Below, in pieces: positions 56,233-64,000 of a stretch of DNA of 64,000 nucleotides. The DNA is from Terramyces sp. JEL0728 (Eukaryota > Chytridiomycota > Chytridiomycetes > Rhizophydiales > Terramycetaceae). The DNA is taken from NCBI GenBank assembly GCA_027603945.1, contig JADIIU010000047.1, positions 1-64,000 on the forward strand. Reading direction: 5' to 3'. The first letter of the stretch is position 1, and the number at the start of each line of letters is the position of its first letter. The notes beneath the pieces are model-generated. The model was not told the origin of the DNA and searched no databases. It saw only the letters and a list, made by a program, of their open reading frames with translations. Made by a program: the position numbers and the translations under genes.

Positions 56233-58500
56233 ATGTCGATAACAGGCCCCGCGCCGCAAGCCTGGTTTAAAAACAGGCAAAATCGTTTTCAAGAATCTTC
56301 ATCTACAATGAGTCAAACCGCAAGAATTAACACTGCACTCGAATCGGTCAACCGTCCAAACAGAGTCGCTGAATGGCCAAAGACCGCCGGAAAGAATTCC
56401 TATATCTCGGATATCTATGGATCCAACGTTTTCACCCTAAAGAAACTCCAAACCACTCTCCCAAAATCTGTATATGCTCGTTTCATTGAACAACTGAAAG
56501 GCCACAAACCACTAGATAGACCAACTGCAGATGCAATCGCACACGCTGTTAGGGTCTGGGCGATGGACAACGGTGCTACTCACTTTACCCACTGGTTCCA
56601 ACCTCAAACTGGAACTACTGCTGAAAAGCACGACTCTTTCCTCACCCTCAAGACCGTCATTCACAATGGGATCGAAGAAGTTACTGCTATCGACGCATTT
56701 TCTGGATCCCAGCTTTTGCAATCTGAACCTGATGCCTCCTCGTTCCCTAACGGTGGTATTAGATCTACATTCGAAGCTCGTGGATACACTATCTGGGATA
56801 CATCCTCCCCAATGTTCATCCGCAATGGACCACACGGAACTGCTGTCCTGTATGTCCCATCCGTCTTTATTTCCTACAATGGTGATGCTTTGGACGAAAA
56901 GACTATTTTGCTCAGATCTGCCGACTGTCTCTCCACTGCTGCAGTTAGACTGCTAAACTTGATCGGCGACAAGGAAACCAAACGTGTTATTGCTACTTTA
57001 GGTACTGAACAAGAATTCTTCTTGATTGACCGTGGAATTTACAACATGCGTCCAGATTTGAAGATTTGCGGACGTACTTTGCTTGGAAATGTTCCACCAA
57101 AGCATCAGCAACTCGACGATCACTATTTCGGCCAAATCCCATCCAGAGTTCTTGCTACTCTTTCGGAAACCGAGCTTGAATTGTACAAATTGGGTGTTCC
57201 AGTAAAAACCCGTCACAACGAAGTCGCTCCAAACCAATTCGAAATGGCTCCAATTTTCGAATCCGACTCTGTCGCAGTTGACCACAACTTGATTTTGATG
57301 GAAACTCTTCACCAAGTTGCTCACCGTCACAGACTTAAGGTTCTGTACCATGAAAAACCATTCAAGGGTGTTAACGGAAGTGGTAAGCACTGCAACTGGT
57401 CCATGCAAACCGATTCTGGAGACAATTTGCTCGAACCAACCGTCAAGCCAGAATCCAACTTGCGTTTCTTGCTATTCCTAGTTGCTACTTTAGAAGCTGT
57501 TCACAAACACGGTGGTCTTTTGCGTGCCTCTATTGCTTCCGCCTCTAACGAGCACCGTCTTGGCGCTAACGAAGCTCCACCAGGTATTGTTTCTGCTTTC
57601 TTGGGTGAACACTTGACTGAAGTTTTGGATTCAATTGAAGAATCCCGTGAAGTTAAGAACCACTCCCAATCCCATTTGCAAACCGTTAAGCTTGGAGGAA
57701 CTGTTTTGGATTTGAAGGTCAACGCGCTCCCACAAATTGCAAGAGATTTGACTGACCGTAACAGAACCTCTCCATTCGCCTTCACTGGCAACAAGTTTGA
57801 ATTCCGTGCTGTTGGTTCCAAGTCATCCCCATCTTTCCCAACCGTATTGTTGAACGCTGCTGTTGCTGAAGCCATCAACGCTGTCACTGATGCTCTTATC
57901 AAGCAAAAGGGATCCAAGGCTGAACCATCCCAAGAAGATGTTTTGGTTGTTGTCAAGCAATTCATTAAATCCAGCAAGAACATCAGATTCGAAGGGAACG
58001 GATACTCTGACGAATGGGTTGTTGAAGCTGAAAAGCGCGGCCTTCCAAACATCAAATCTTGCCCAGTTGCATTCAGACGTTTAATTGACCCTGTCCACAT
58101 GAAATTGTTGACCTCCCTTAATATCATGACTGAAACCGAAATCAAATCTAGATTCCACATTGTCATGGAAAAGTATGCCAAAGATATTATTATCGAAGCC
58201 AATTCATTGAAATCCATGATCTTGACTGGTGTCTTGCCAGCTGCTTACAAATTCCGCAAGGAATTGTTGGACTCTTTGGTTGCTCAAAAATCAATTGGTC
58301 TTGCCACCGACTCTTCCCCTGAAAAGCTTGCTTTAGACAAGGTCCTCGCTATCACCAGCACACTCCAAAACACATCGGATAAATTGGTTGCTGCTATCAC
58401 CAAGATCAACTCTATTGAAGATGAAATCGCACAAGCAGAATATGCCAACACTGATATCGTTGGAATTATGGAAGAAGTCCGTGTAATTGCTGACTCGTAA
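56233..58500 (+). CDS. glnN: Glutamine synthetase type III
   Basis: Single exon, 755 aa from ATG 56233 (an internal ATG at 56308 is possible). GSIII length (about 700-750) and landmarks fit: DGATHFTHWFQP-like NGATHFTHWFQP, TLGTEQEFFLID, KTRHNEVAPNQFEMAPIF, KGVNGSGKHCNWSM, ANEAPPGIVSAFLG and NRTSPFAFTGNKFEFRAVGS. It forms glutamine from glutamate, ammonia and ATP. Fungi normally use the short type II enzyme, so GSIII is unusual. Codons are strongly C-ending (TCC, ACC, CGT), unlike most neighbours, as expected for high expression. Confidence 0.97.
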   Translation: MSITGPAPQAWFKNRQNRFQESSSTMSQTARINTALESVNRPNRVAEWPKTAGKNSYISDIYGSNVFTLKKLQTTLPKSVYARFIEQLKGHKPLDRPTADAIAHAVRVWAMDNGATHFTHWFQPQTGTTAEKHDSFLTLKTVIHNGIEEVTAIDAFSGSQLLQSEPDASSFPNGGIRSTFEARGYTIWDTSSPMFIRNGPHGTAVLYVPSVFISYNGDALDEKTILLRSADCLSTAAVRLLNLIGDKETKRVIATLGTEQEFFLIDRGIYNMRPDLKICGRTLLGNVPPKHQQLDDHYFGQIPSRVLATLSETELELYKLGVPVKTRHNEVAPNQFEMAPIFESDSVAVDHNLILMETLHQVAHRHRLKVLYHEKPFKGVNGSGKHCNWSMQTDSGDNLLEPTVKPESNLRFLLFLVATLEAVHKHGGLLRASIASASNEHRLGANEAPPGIVSAFLGEHLTEVLDSIEESREVKNHSQSHLQTVKLGGTVLDLKVNALPQIARDLTDRNRTSPFAFTGNKFEFRAVGSKSSPSFPTVLLNAAVAEAINAVTDALIKQKGSKAEPSQEDVLVVVKQFIKSSKNIRFEGNGYSDEWVVEAEKRGLPNIKSCPVAFRRLIDPVHMKLLTSLNIMTETEIKSRFHIVMEKYAKDIIIEANSLKSMILTGVLPAAYKFRKELLDSLVAQKSIGLATDSSPEKLALDKVLAITSTLQNTSDKLVAAITKINSIEDEIAQAEYANTDIVGIMEEVRVIADS

Positions 58501-58660
58501 GATTTTTTTAACATTAGACTCGAACAAATTACCCCAGATACACACTGGCCATATCCAAAGTATGCCGAACTTTTGTTCTAAACGAATACTCTTCCTTAAT
58601 AAATTTTGTATGAAACAAGTGCTGTGTTGTCCTTTTTGCTTTTTTGCCCAACAAATCAAC

Positions 58661-59725
58661 ATGTCCACCAGTCCAATACTACCGATTCTGTCGTACTGCG
58701 CTGCTTCTATTATGATGACATTGACCAACAAATTAGTCCTTTCCGGATTCGATTTCAAACTTAATTTCCTCTTTTTATTTGTTCAAGTAACGTTAATTTA
58801 ATATAGAATGCCGGATGTTTGATATTATTAATTGCGATAACAAAGCTGGGACTAGTCACTCCATACAGAGCATTTAATCAGAAAGACGCACTGGTTTTCC
58901 TAAGGGTTGCCGTTGCGCTAGTGTTTATGATTTACACTGGCTCAAAAGCACTGCAATACTTGTCGGTTCCAGTGTTCACCATTTTCAAAAACCTTACAAT
59001 TATTTTGACCGCATACATGGAGCGGTGGTTGCTAAGTGGTTCTGCCGTTTCAACGCCAATCTTTGTATCGTTTATGTTGATGGTCTTGTCCTCGGTAGTT
59101 GCTGGATATGCAGATATTGTAGGCCAAAAACAAGTCAAAGAATCAGCCGGCTTTGCAGTATCATATGGTTGGATGGCATTAAACTGCATCACTACAACCA
59201 CGTTCACGCTGCTGTTGAAGGGATCTATCAAGAAAGTAAACTTCAAAGAGTACGACACAATGTACTTTAATAGTATCCGGATTTAACTCTAGATTTACTT
59301 TCGCTGCCTATCCTTTTTGCGTTCTTTTTACTCAATGAATGGAGCGAAGCTACAAAAACTTATGATCGCTACTTTGGAAGTACCAGCGAAGAATATGCAA
59401 GCGAGTTCAATACTCTGATGGTTGGAATGGTTATTTCTTCTGTTTGCACGTTTGCGATTTCATTCGCGTCATCTTGGTGTGTGCGCATTACCGGCGCAAC
59501 CACTTACTCCATGGTCGGGGCTCTCAACAAGCTTCCTATTGCGGTATTTGGAATGGTATTCTTTGACGCAGTCATATCATTCGCCAGTGTATCTGGTATT
59601 TTAATTGGTAGTTTCAGATTAATTTAGCTTTTGTTGCTGGAGCATTGTATAGTTGGGCTAAATCGCAACCAACAAGACCAACTTTACCAGTATATAACCC
59701 AGTTAAAGATAAAGACGAAGAATAA
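58661..59725 (+). CDS. VRG4: GDP-mannose/nucleotide-sugar transporter, Vrg4-like
   Basis: Four exons with three 20-nt introns (58787-58806, 59273-59292, 59608-59627), 334 aa. Ten hydrophobic helices are seen, with MTLTNKLVLSGFDFKLNF near the N terminus and the diagnostic GALNKLPIAVFGMVFF (GALNK motif for GDP-mannose) late in the protein. It brings GDP-mannose into the Golgi for glycoprotein and wall mannan synthesis. The upstream ATG at 58610 would add a Cys-rich segment not typical of the family. AATAAA begins inside the stop codon. Confidence 0.92.
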
Positions 59726-59749
59726 AGACTAATTCTATATTTACTTGTT

Positions 59750-60250
59750 CTAAAAAAGCAGTAATGCACCTAAAGCCAGCAATCCATTTGCTGCTGTGAG
59801 AGCAGCATCTGATGTTGTGGTGGCATTCGCACCAGAACCTGCAGTTTCGGTTGCTTTTTTGTTTCTATGCAAGACGATTTGGCATCCGGTACTATCTACA
59901 TGAACATTCCCACTCCCGTCTGGATTTGGCTCGATAGAAACGGAAACATTAGAATTTGGCACTTGATACCCATCCATTGGTTTTCCGCCAAGTACCAAGT
60001 AATATCCATTAGTGCTATTGCATGGGCAGTCTTTTTGTGGAACATTGACCGAGTAGACGGTCAGTTGATAACTTGCAATGGTCGCATTTACAGAGAGAGC
60101 TCTTGAGCAGTGCACGACACATGTGTCTTTGGTATCCGTACAACCGGTTTTGTTTTTGAAAAAGTATGCCCCGTTCCAATCTGATTGCCAGTCATTATCG
60201 GCCAAAGTGTTGAATGCTGCTGCTAAACCAAATAATAAATTGCTTTTCAT
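59750..60250 (-). CDS. Secreted, probably GPI-anchored Cys-rich protein
   Basis: Single exon, 166 aa. It has a signal peptide (1-17), six cysteines spread through a small domain (GCTDTKDTCVVHCS, DCPCNST, TGCQIV), N-glycosylation sites, an Ala/Thr/Ser-rich stalk and a hydrophobic C terminus (AANGLLALGALLLF) after small residues, the layout of a GPI signal. No family is recognised. It is likely a cell-surface or wall protein. Confidence 0.75.
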   Translation of the reverse strand: MKSNLLFGLAAAFNTLADNDWQSDWNGAYFFKNKTGCTDTKDTCVVHCSRALSVNATIASYQLTVYSVNVPQKDCPCNSTNGYYLVLGGKPMDGYQVPNSNVSVSIEPNPDGSGNVHVDSTGCQIVLHRNKKATETAGSGANATTTSDAALTAANGLLALGALLLF

Positions 60251-60335
60251 GGAAATTTTCAAACTTTACAGCCAGTTCCCTAATTGGCTGGCGTGTGACC
60301 GACTGCAATGCAAAAGGGTAATTCTGCGATTTTAT

Positions 60336-61829
60336 TTAATCTAATTGAGTCGGAAGATATCTCAAGATTCCAGTTTGTCTCATTGAAGTCACTCTAGAGG
60401 ACATTTTGGATGATTCTTCTTCTATTGGGGCTGTACTTTCCTTGATGATGGTATACAGGTTTTCCATCAAAATTACATTCAGTGCTGCATGCCCAGCATT
60501 CACCAGAGAGTTTGGACCATATATAGCCAAAAAATCGCGGTCTGACCCCAAGTAGTTTGAATTGTTGAGCAGCACCGAGATAAATACATAAGCGCACAAG
60601 TAGATTAGCTGCAGCCCAAGCATAATCACAAAAGTTTGATTCTCAGCAAAGAAACTGACAGCAACGACTTTCATTGGAATTTGTTTGTTCGAGTGAATCA
60701 ACAGCAGGTATCTAGTTAAAATAGCCAAAAGCGGGGCGATATCGTATACAAACATGAAAATTGTCCAGATAGGAGATATGTTTTCCCATCGACTGAGAAA
60801 CTCTCCAATGTTGGGATCATGCATCCAGAATCCAAAATAGTTTGCTCCGGCCAAGAGAATATGGACCACAGCAAGTAATAAAAACCAGAATATACGCTTT
60901 GCTGGGGATTTGACATAGTAAATATCCAATAAACAAGAAGTAGTATGGATCACAGTGATCCAACTAGCAATGTTATAGAAGCCGTATTTGAATTCTTCAA
61001 GCACATTCCACTGGTACACTGAAGAGAAAATCGTGACCCAGTTTATGTATATCATTATTTGCCAAATCAGCCAATTAATCTGTCCTATAAGATTCAGTAT
61101 CTGCTTAAAGTTTTTCTTCAAGAAGCATAGGACTAGACAGTAGGAAATCATACAGAGCGACAGGAAGAACGAAAGAATTGTTGCCCCCAAGGCAAACTTT
61201 TCAAACCATCCTTTGTAGTTGGGTACAAGTATGATCTCTGGAGAGTACTCTATCCATTGATAAGTCAGCGGGCCGTTGTTAATCGCTACAAAACTAGACG
61301 AAACGTTGCCCAGTACGATGCTTGTGAACAGGCTTTGCGTGGCAAGGTTAAAAGCTTCTACGGGGACTTGACAGGCGGTATCATTGAAGACTGTCAATTG
61401 CCCCGTTGGCGAGCAGGTTACGCTGTTGACGCAAGCGCTGTTGGAAGAATAAAAGCTGTTGACAAACCCATACAGAGAACTGTTATCCCGCGCAGTTAGT
61501 TGGCAATATTTTTCTCCGACAGCAGTAGCAGGATAGTAATCGCTATATTGCAGTGGGTCTACTTCATTGAAGCTCATACTCGTGTACCCAAACGACAAGG
61601 CCAAATCTAAACTCGATATGCAACAAGCACTTGGATATCTGACCAGCAAAGGATCCCCACCGCATATTGATCCCCAATAATCTGGAAGTGCAAAATTGTA
61701 TAGTGGTGTTGGATTACTGTCATCAAAAGTTACCATCAAGTTGGGAAATGAATCGCACTCGGTGTCTATCCAAGCTGATTGAAACATCAATACTGCGGAT
61801 ATGGGCTGTATCAAAAATAATATCGTCAT
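60336..61829 (-). CDS. Seven-helix membrane protein with Cys-rich ectodomain
   Basis: Single exon, 497 aa. A signal peptide is followed by about 190 residues of Cys-containing, glycosylatable ectodomain (ICGGDPLLVRYPSACCISS, YCQLTARDNSS, ACVNSVTCSP), then about seven hydrophobic helices and a short Ser-rich tail. This receptor-like topology is unlike the tandem family at 30-37 kb and I cannot name it. A GPCR-like or sensor role is inference. Confidence 0.75.
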   Translation of the reverse strand: MTILFLIQPISAVLMFQSAWIDTECDSFPNLMVTFDDSNPTPLYNFALPDYWGSICGGDPLLVRYPSACCISSLDLALSFGYTSMSFNEVDPLQYSDYYPATAVGEKYCQLTARDNSSLYGFVNSFYSSNSACVNSVTCSPTGQLTVFNDTACQVPVEAFNLATQSLFTSIVLGNVSSSFVAINNGPLTYQWIEYSPEIILVPNYKGWFEKFALGATILSFFLSLCMISYCLVLCFLKKNFKQILNLIGQINWLIWQIMIYINWVTIFSSVYQWNVLEEFKYGFYNIASWITVIHTTSCLLDIYYVKSPAKRIFWFLLLAVVHILLAGANYFGFWMHDPNIGEFLSRWENISPIWTIFMFVYDIAPLLAILTRYLLLIHSNKQIPMKVVAVSFFAENQTFVIMLGLQLIYLCAYVFISVLLNNSNYLGSDRDFLAIYGPNSLVNAGHAALNVILMENLYTIIKESTAPIEEESSKMSSRVTSMRQTGILRYLPTQLD

Positions 61830-62071
61830 CTTGTAGTTTGTTAAAATTACAAAGTGCTATCTGCGTACTACAATCAGAAATCAATGACGTCAATAAGTTT
61901 TGGAAGTTGTCTCGCCTTATAGCTTACGAGACAAATGCAAGTGCGCCAACCTCACCTCAATTTATCAATCAAGCTGCTAGCACCTTTGGGATATCGAAAA
62001 AGCTGCGGAAACAGATTGGGTTTCTTACAAAGTTGATTTTATTATACCATAAATATTGAAAAGAACTAAAC

Positions 62072-62616
62072 TTACTCTGGAAATTCCTTGTTGATGCCAA
62101 AAATCCTCACCTTATGCATCGCGGGCAATTTCGCAATCAAAACAACCACCAGACTGGTGAGATTGATCATGAACATGAATAGATTGTAATGTGTGAAATG
62201 AGTGGACAGCAAAAACCTATGTTTAGAATCAAATACAATAATATTGGAACTCCAGTTAGATATTTTTTGGTCTAAGTTAGCAAATTCTGTACTGGGGTAA
62301 ATTGTTCTCCACCATCGATTTGCTCCCACATTGTTAATCCCTGCAGGTCGTTCTGTCCAACAATAAATGGAGTGCCAGACATCCAATGAAACATTATAAA
62401 AGTAACCTGTATAAACCAATCTTTACAATATTAAATGTGAGGTTGGTTAACGTCCACGAAACTTCTGTGCTGATTCCAGGAATTGAAGAAACGGCCGCTC
62501 TAACTAATAAAATCATGATCCCTAGTACAATCCACGATCCTTCCGTTTAATTTAAAGTCACCTCTAGTGTTCAGCCAACTTGTATTTGGATTTGCGTCGA
62601 TATCAAAGTGGGTCAT
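62072..62616 (-). CDS. ORM1: ORMDL-family sphingolipid regulator
   Basis: Five exons; introns of 22 (62540-62561), 20 (62407-62426), 21 (62272-62292) and 20 nt (62217-62236); 153 aa. The restored protein reads NPNTSWLNTRGSWIVL, SSIPGISTEVSWTLTNLT, FIMFHWMSGTPF, LTMWEQIDGGEQFTP, LLSTHFTHYNLF and LPAMHKVRIFGIN, nearly textbook ORMDL. These ER membrane proteins restrain serine palmitoyltransferase. The full length and motif order are a strong check on the short-intron rule. Confidence 0.97.
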
Positions 62617-62911
62617 GAAAAAGAATGGAGAAACCCGAAACGGGAAAATCGATGGATTTATGCGGTGATAAATTGAAAAAGAAGTGGTACAGTATCAGCG
62701 TTTAGCTGGACAATCAGCAATTATCTTTGACTGCCTCGCGAAATCAAAGAAACTAGAACAGTAATAATCAAGAAAAGTTCACTAGAAACAAGGCAGAGTT
62801 GCACGGATATGGAACCTCCTCGCCAAACTATAAGTCTCATTGCCTTGAGCACTACCAGTGCATGATTCTCCCAGATTCATTAAGGGAAGCTCCAACACCA
62901 TTAATACTTTA

Positions 62912-64000
62912 TTACCACCCAAAGACTGCGTACTTGAAGTACTCAAAGTAATCCATAATAATTTCCTTCCATGTTGGCAACGGAGCAATTTTGAAATCAC
63001 TTGGGATGGGTACGCCAACTGAAGATCCAAGTTCGTGTAACATTTCAACATAAGGATTAGAGTATCCTTCATGATTGCGCATAATAGATACGCCAGAGCT
63101 TTCGGCTGGTTTTAGAATTAAATAGCATCTATACCCAGAATTACCGCCGCCATGGGCAATGGTTTTATCAGCGCTGTGGTAGAAGAATCCTAAACCCATT
63201 TCTCCTTCCTTAGTGTTGGTGTTGTAAGTTTTCATAATTTGATCTGCGAGAACCGGACTTACCAGAGCACCATATTCATGGTTTATTGCCCTCATCACTT
63301 GAATCCCAAACAAACTTAAATCTGCGGCTGTAGTCCATAAGCCAGCAGCAGCCTTTTCAGGATGAACAGCGTATGGCTTAATTCCATAAAAGTACATCCA
63401 AGGATGATACACGTTCAAGTTTCCGTTGGATAAATGAGGTCCATCGGATAAATCAGTTTCAAAAGTAGAGTTTTTCATTCCAAATGGCTTGATAATTTGC
63501 TCATACATAATTTGGTGGAATGGCTTCTTTGTAGCAGTTTCCATTACAAATTGAACCAAAGTAGTTCCTAAATTAAGTATAATTTACCGCCGCCTGAATA
63601 TTTGAATTCGCCTTGAGGATACTGAATCGTCACCTTATCAGTATTGGCAGGTTTGTGCCCGAGCAATATTTGTTGAATTGTTGGGAGTGGTTTGCCTTTC
63701 TTGTAGCCTGAAAATCCATGTACAGTCAGTCCCGCTGTGTGGGATAGCAGCAACCTAAGAGTGACTTTAGGTCTGGTTTGGTACAAGTCTTTGTTGAATT
63801 CCAGCTCAAATCCAGTTTCCGCGAGATAGCTATGGATGTCAGTGTCTAAATCCAAGAGTCCCTGGTCCACAAGTCTAAGAACTGCAAACATTGTAACGGG
63901 TTTTGAAATTGAAGCAGCTTGGAACCTAGTTTCAACGGTTGTTTTTGGTTTTGGAAAGAATGGCAGAAATGGGATACGACTATACCCAATTGCGCCTTGG
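62912..64000 (-). CDS. Beta-lactamase-fold serine hydrolase (5' end beyond window)
   Basis: The open frame enters from the right edge and has one 20-nt intron, gtaaattatacttaatttag (63568-63587). It shows the class C/LACTB motifs: SxxK in ASISKPVT, LLSHTAGLTVHGF, YSG in FKYSGGGTTLVQFV (joined by the splice) and HGG in IAHGGGNSGYR. These are serine acyl-enzymes; in eukaryotes they act as esterases or peptidases, not antibiotic resistance. AATAAA begins inside the stop codon. Confidence 0.88.

Noticed and set aside
57501..58217. A 238-codon minus-strand frame
   Set aside because: It mirrors the glutamine synthetase gene, whose biased codons keep the opposite strand open.
62912..64000. Antibiotic resistance beta-lactamase
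   Set aside because: The fold family is shared, but the eukaryotic intron and sequence context point to a LACTB/esterase-type enzyme.

Overview
This window looks like a very compact nuclear genome of a zoosporic (flagellated) fungus. The evidence is convergent: a microbial rhodopsin fused to a guanylyl cyclase (a combination known from Blastocladiomycota and some other zoosporic fungi), a large ASH/MSP-domain ciliary protein of DLEC1/CFAP type, and typical fungal or opisthokont genes (Brr6/Brl1, Atg15, Sea2/WDR24, a Vrg4-type GDP-mannose transporter, IQGAP, Cia1). The exact phylum (Blastocladiomycota, Sanchytriomycota, Chytridiomycota or relatives) is inference only. I support 44 genes, plus two doubtful ones, in 64 kb. 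I found no tRNA, rRNA, transposon or CRISPR array.

The dominant structural feature is the introns. By restoring conserved protein frames across each apparent frameshift or stop I placed 80 spliceosomal introns. Of these, 76 are only 18-24 nt long (mode 19-20). They end in a branch-point-like box fused to the acceptor (C/T-TAAT, TAAC or TGAC, then 2-6 nt ending in AG). Four longer ones (31, 56, 57 and 68 nt) form a second class. Compaction is equally strong between genes. Divergent start codons lie as little as 6 and 10 bp apart, convergent stop codons as little as 15 bp apart, TATA boxes lie about 23-48 bp from ATG, and AATAAA signals often share bases with the stop codon.

Layout. 1-10.8 kb: a starch-degrading neighbourhood with a secreted GH14 beta-amylase and two secreted GH13+CBM20 alpha-amylases, with Brr6, a SAP-domain protein and a serine carboxypeptidase. 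10.8-29.6 kb: housekeeping genes (Utp18, G-protein beta, V-ATPase D, diphthamide synthetase, a Cbp4-like protein, Vps28, a MAPEG protein, Sea2/WDR24, the ciliary ASH protein, a METTL21-type methyltransferase, NIF3, Ubc1/UBE2K, Atg15). 30.1-37.2 kb: five tandem paralogues of an unrecognised seven-helix membrane protein family. 37.2-48.7 kb: a beta-trefoil secreted protein, a coiled-coil protein, a Tim17/NDUFA11-family protein, an NmrA-like protein, Cia1, a 10-intron IQGAP and GAPDH. 49.1-64 kb: Mob4, a tail-anchored phosphagen kinase, a small coiled-coil protein, carnitine acetyltransferase, the rhodopsin-guanylyl cyclase, a type III glutamine synthetase, a nucleotide-sugar transporter, a GPI-anchored-like protein, another seven-helix membrane protein, ORMDL and a beta-lactamase-fold hydrolase cut by the right edge.

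Together these suggest a motile, light-sensing, starch-using microbe. The rhodopsin-cyclase would turn light into cGMP, the ciliary protein implies an axoneme, the membrane-anchored phosphagen kinase could buffer ATP for motility, and the amylase group would feed it outside the cell. All gene-model joins come from reading the sequence by eye against remembered family motifs; no alignment or search was run.
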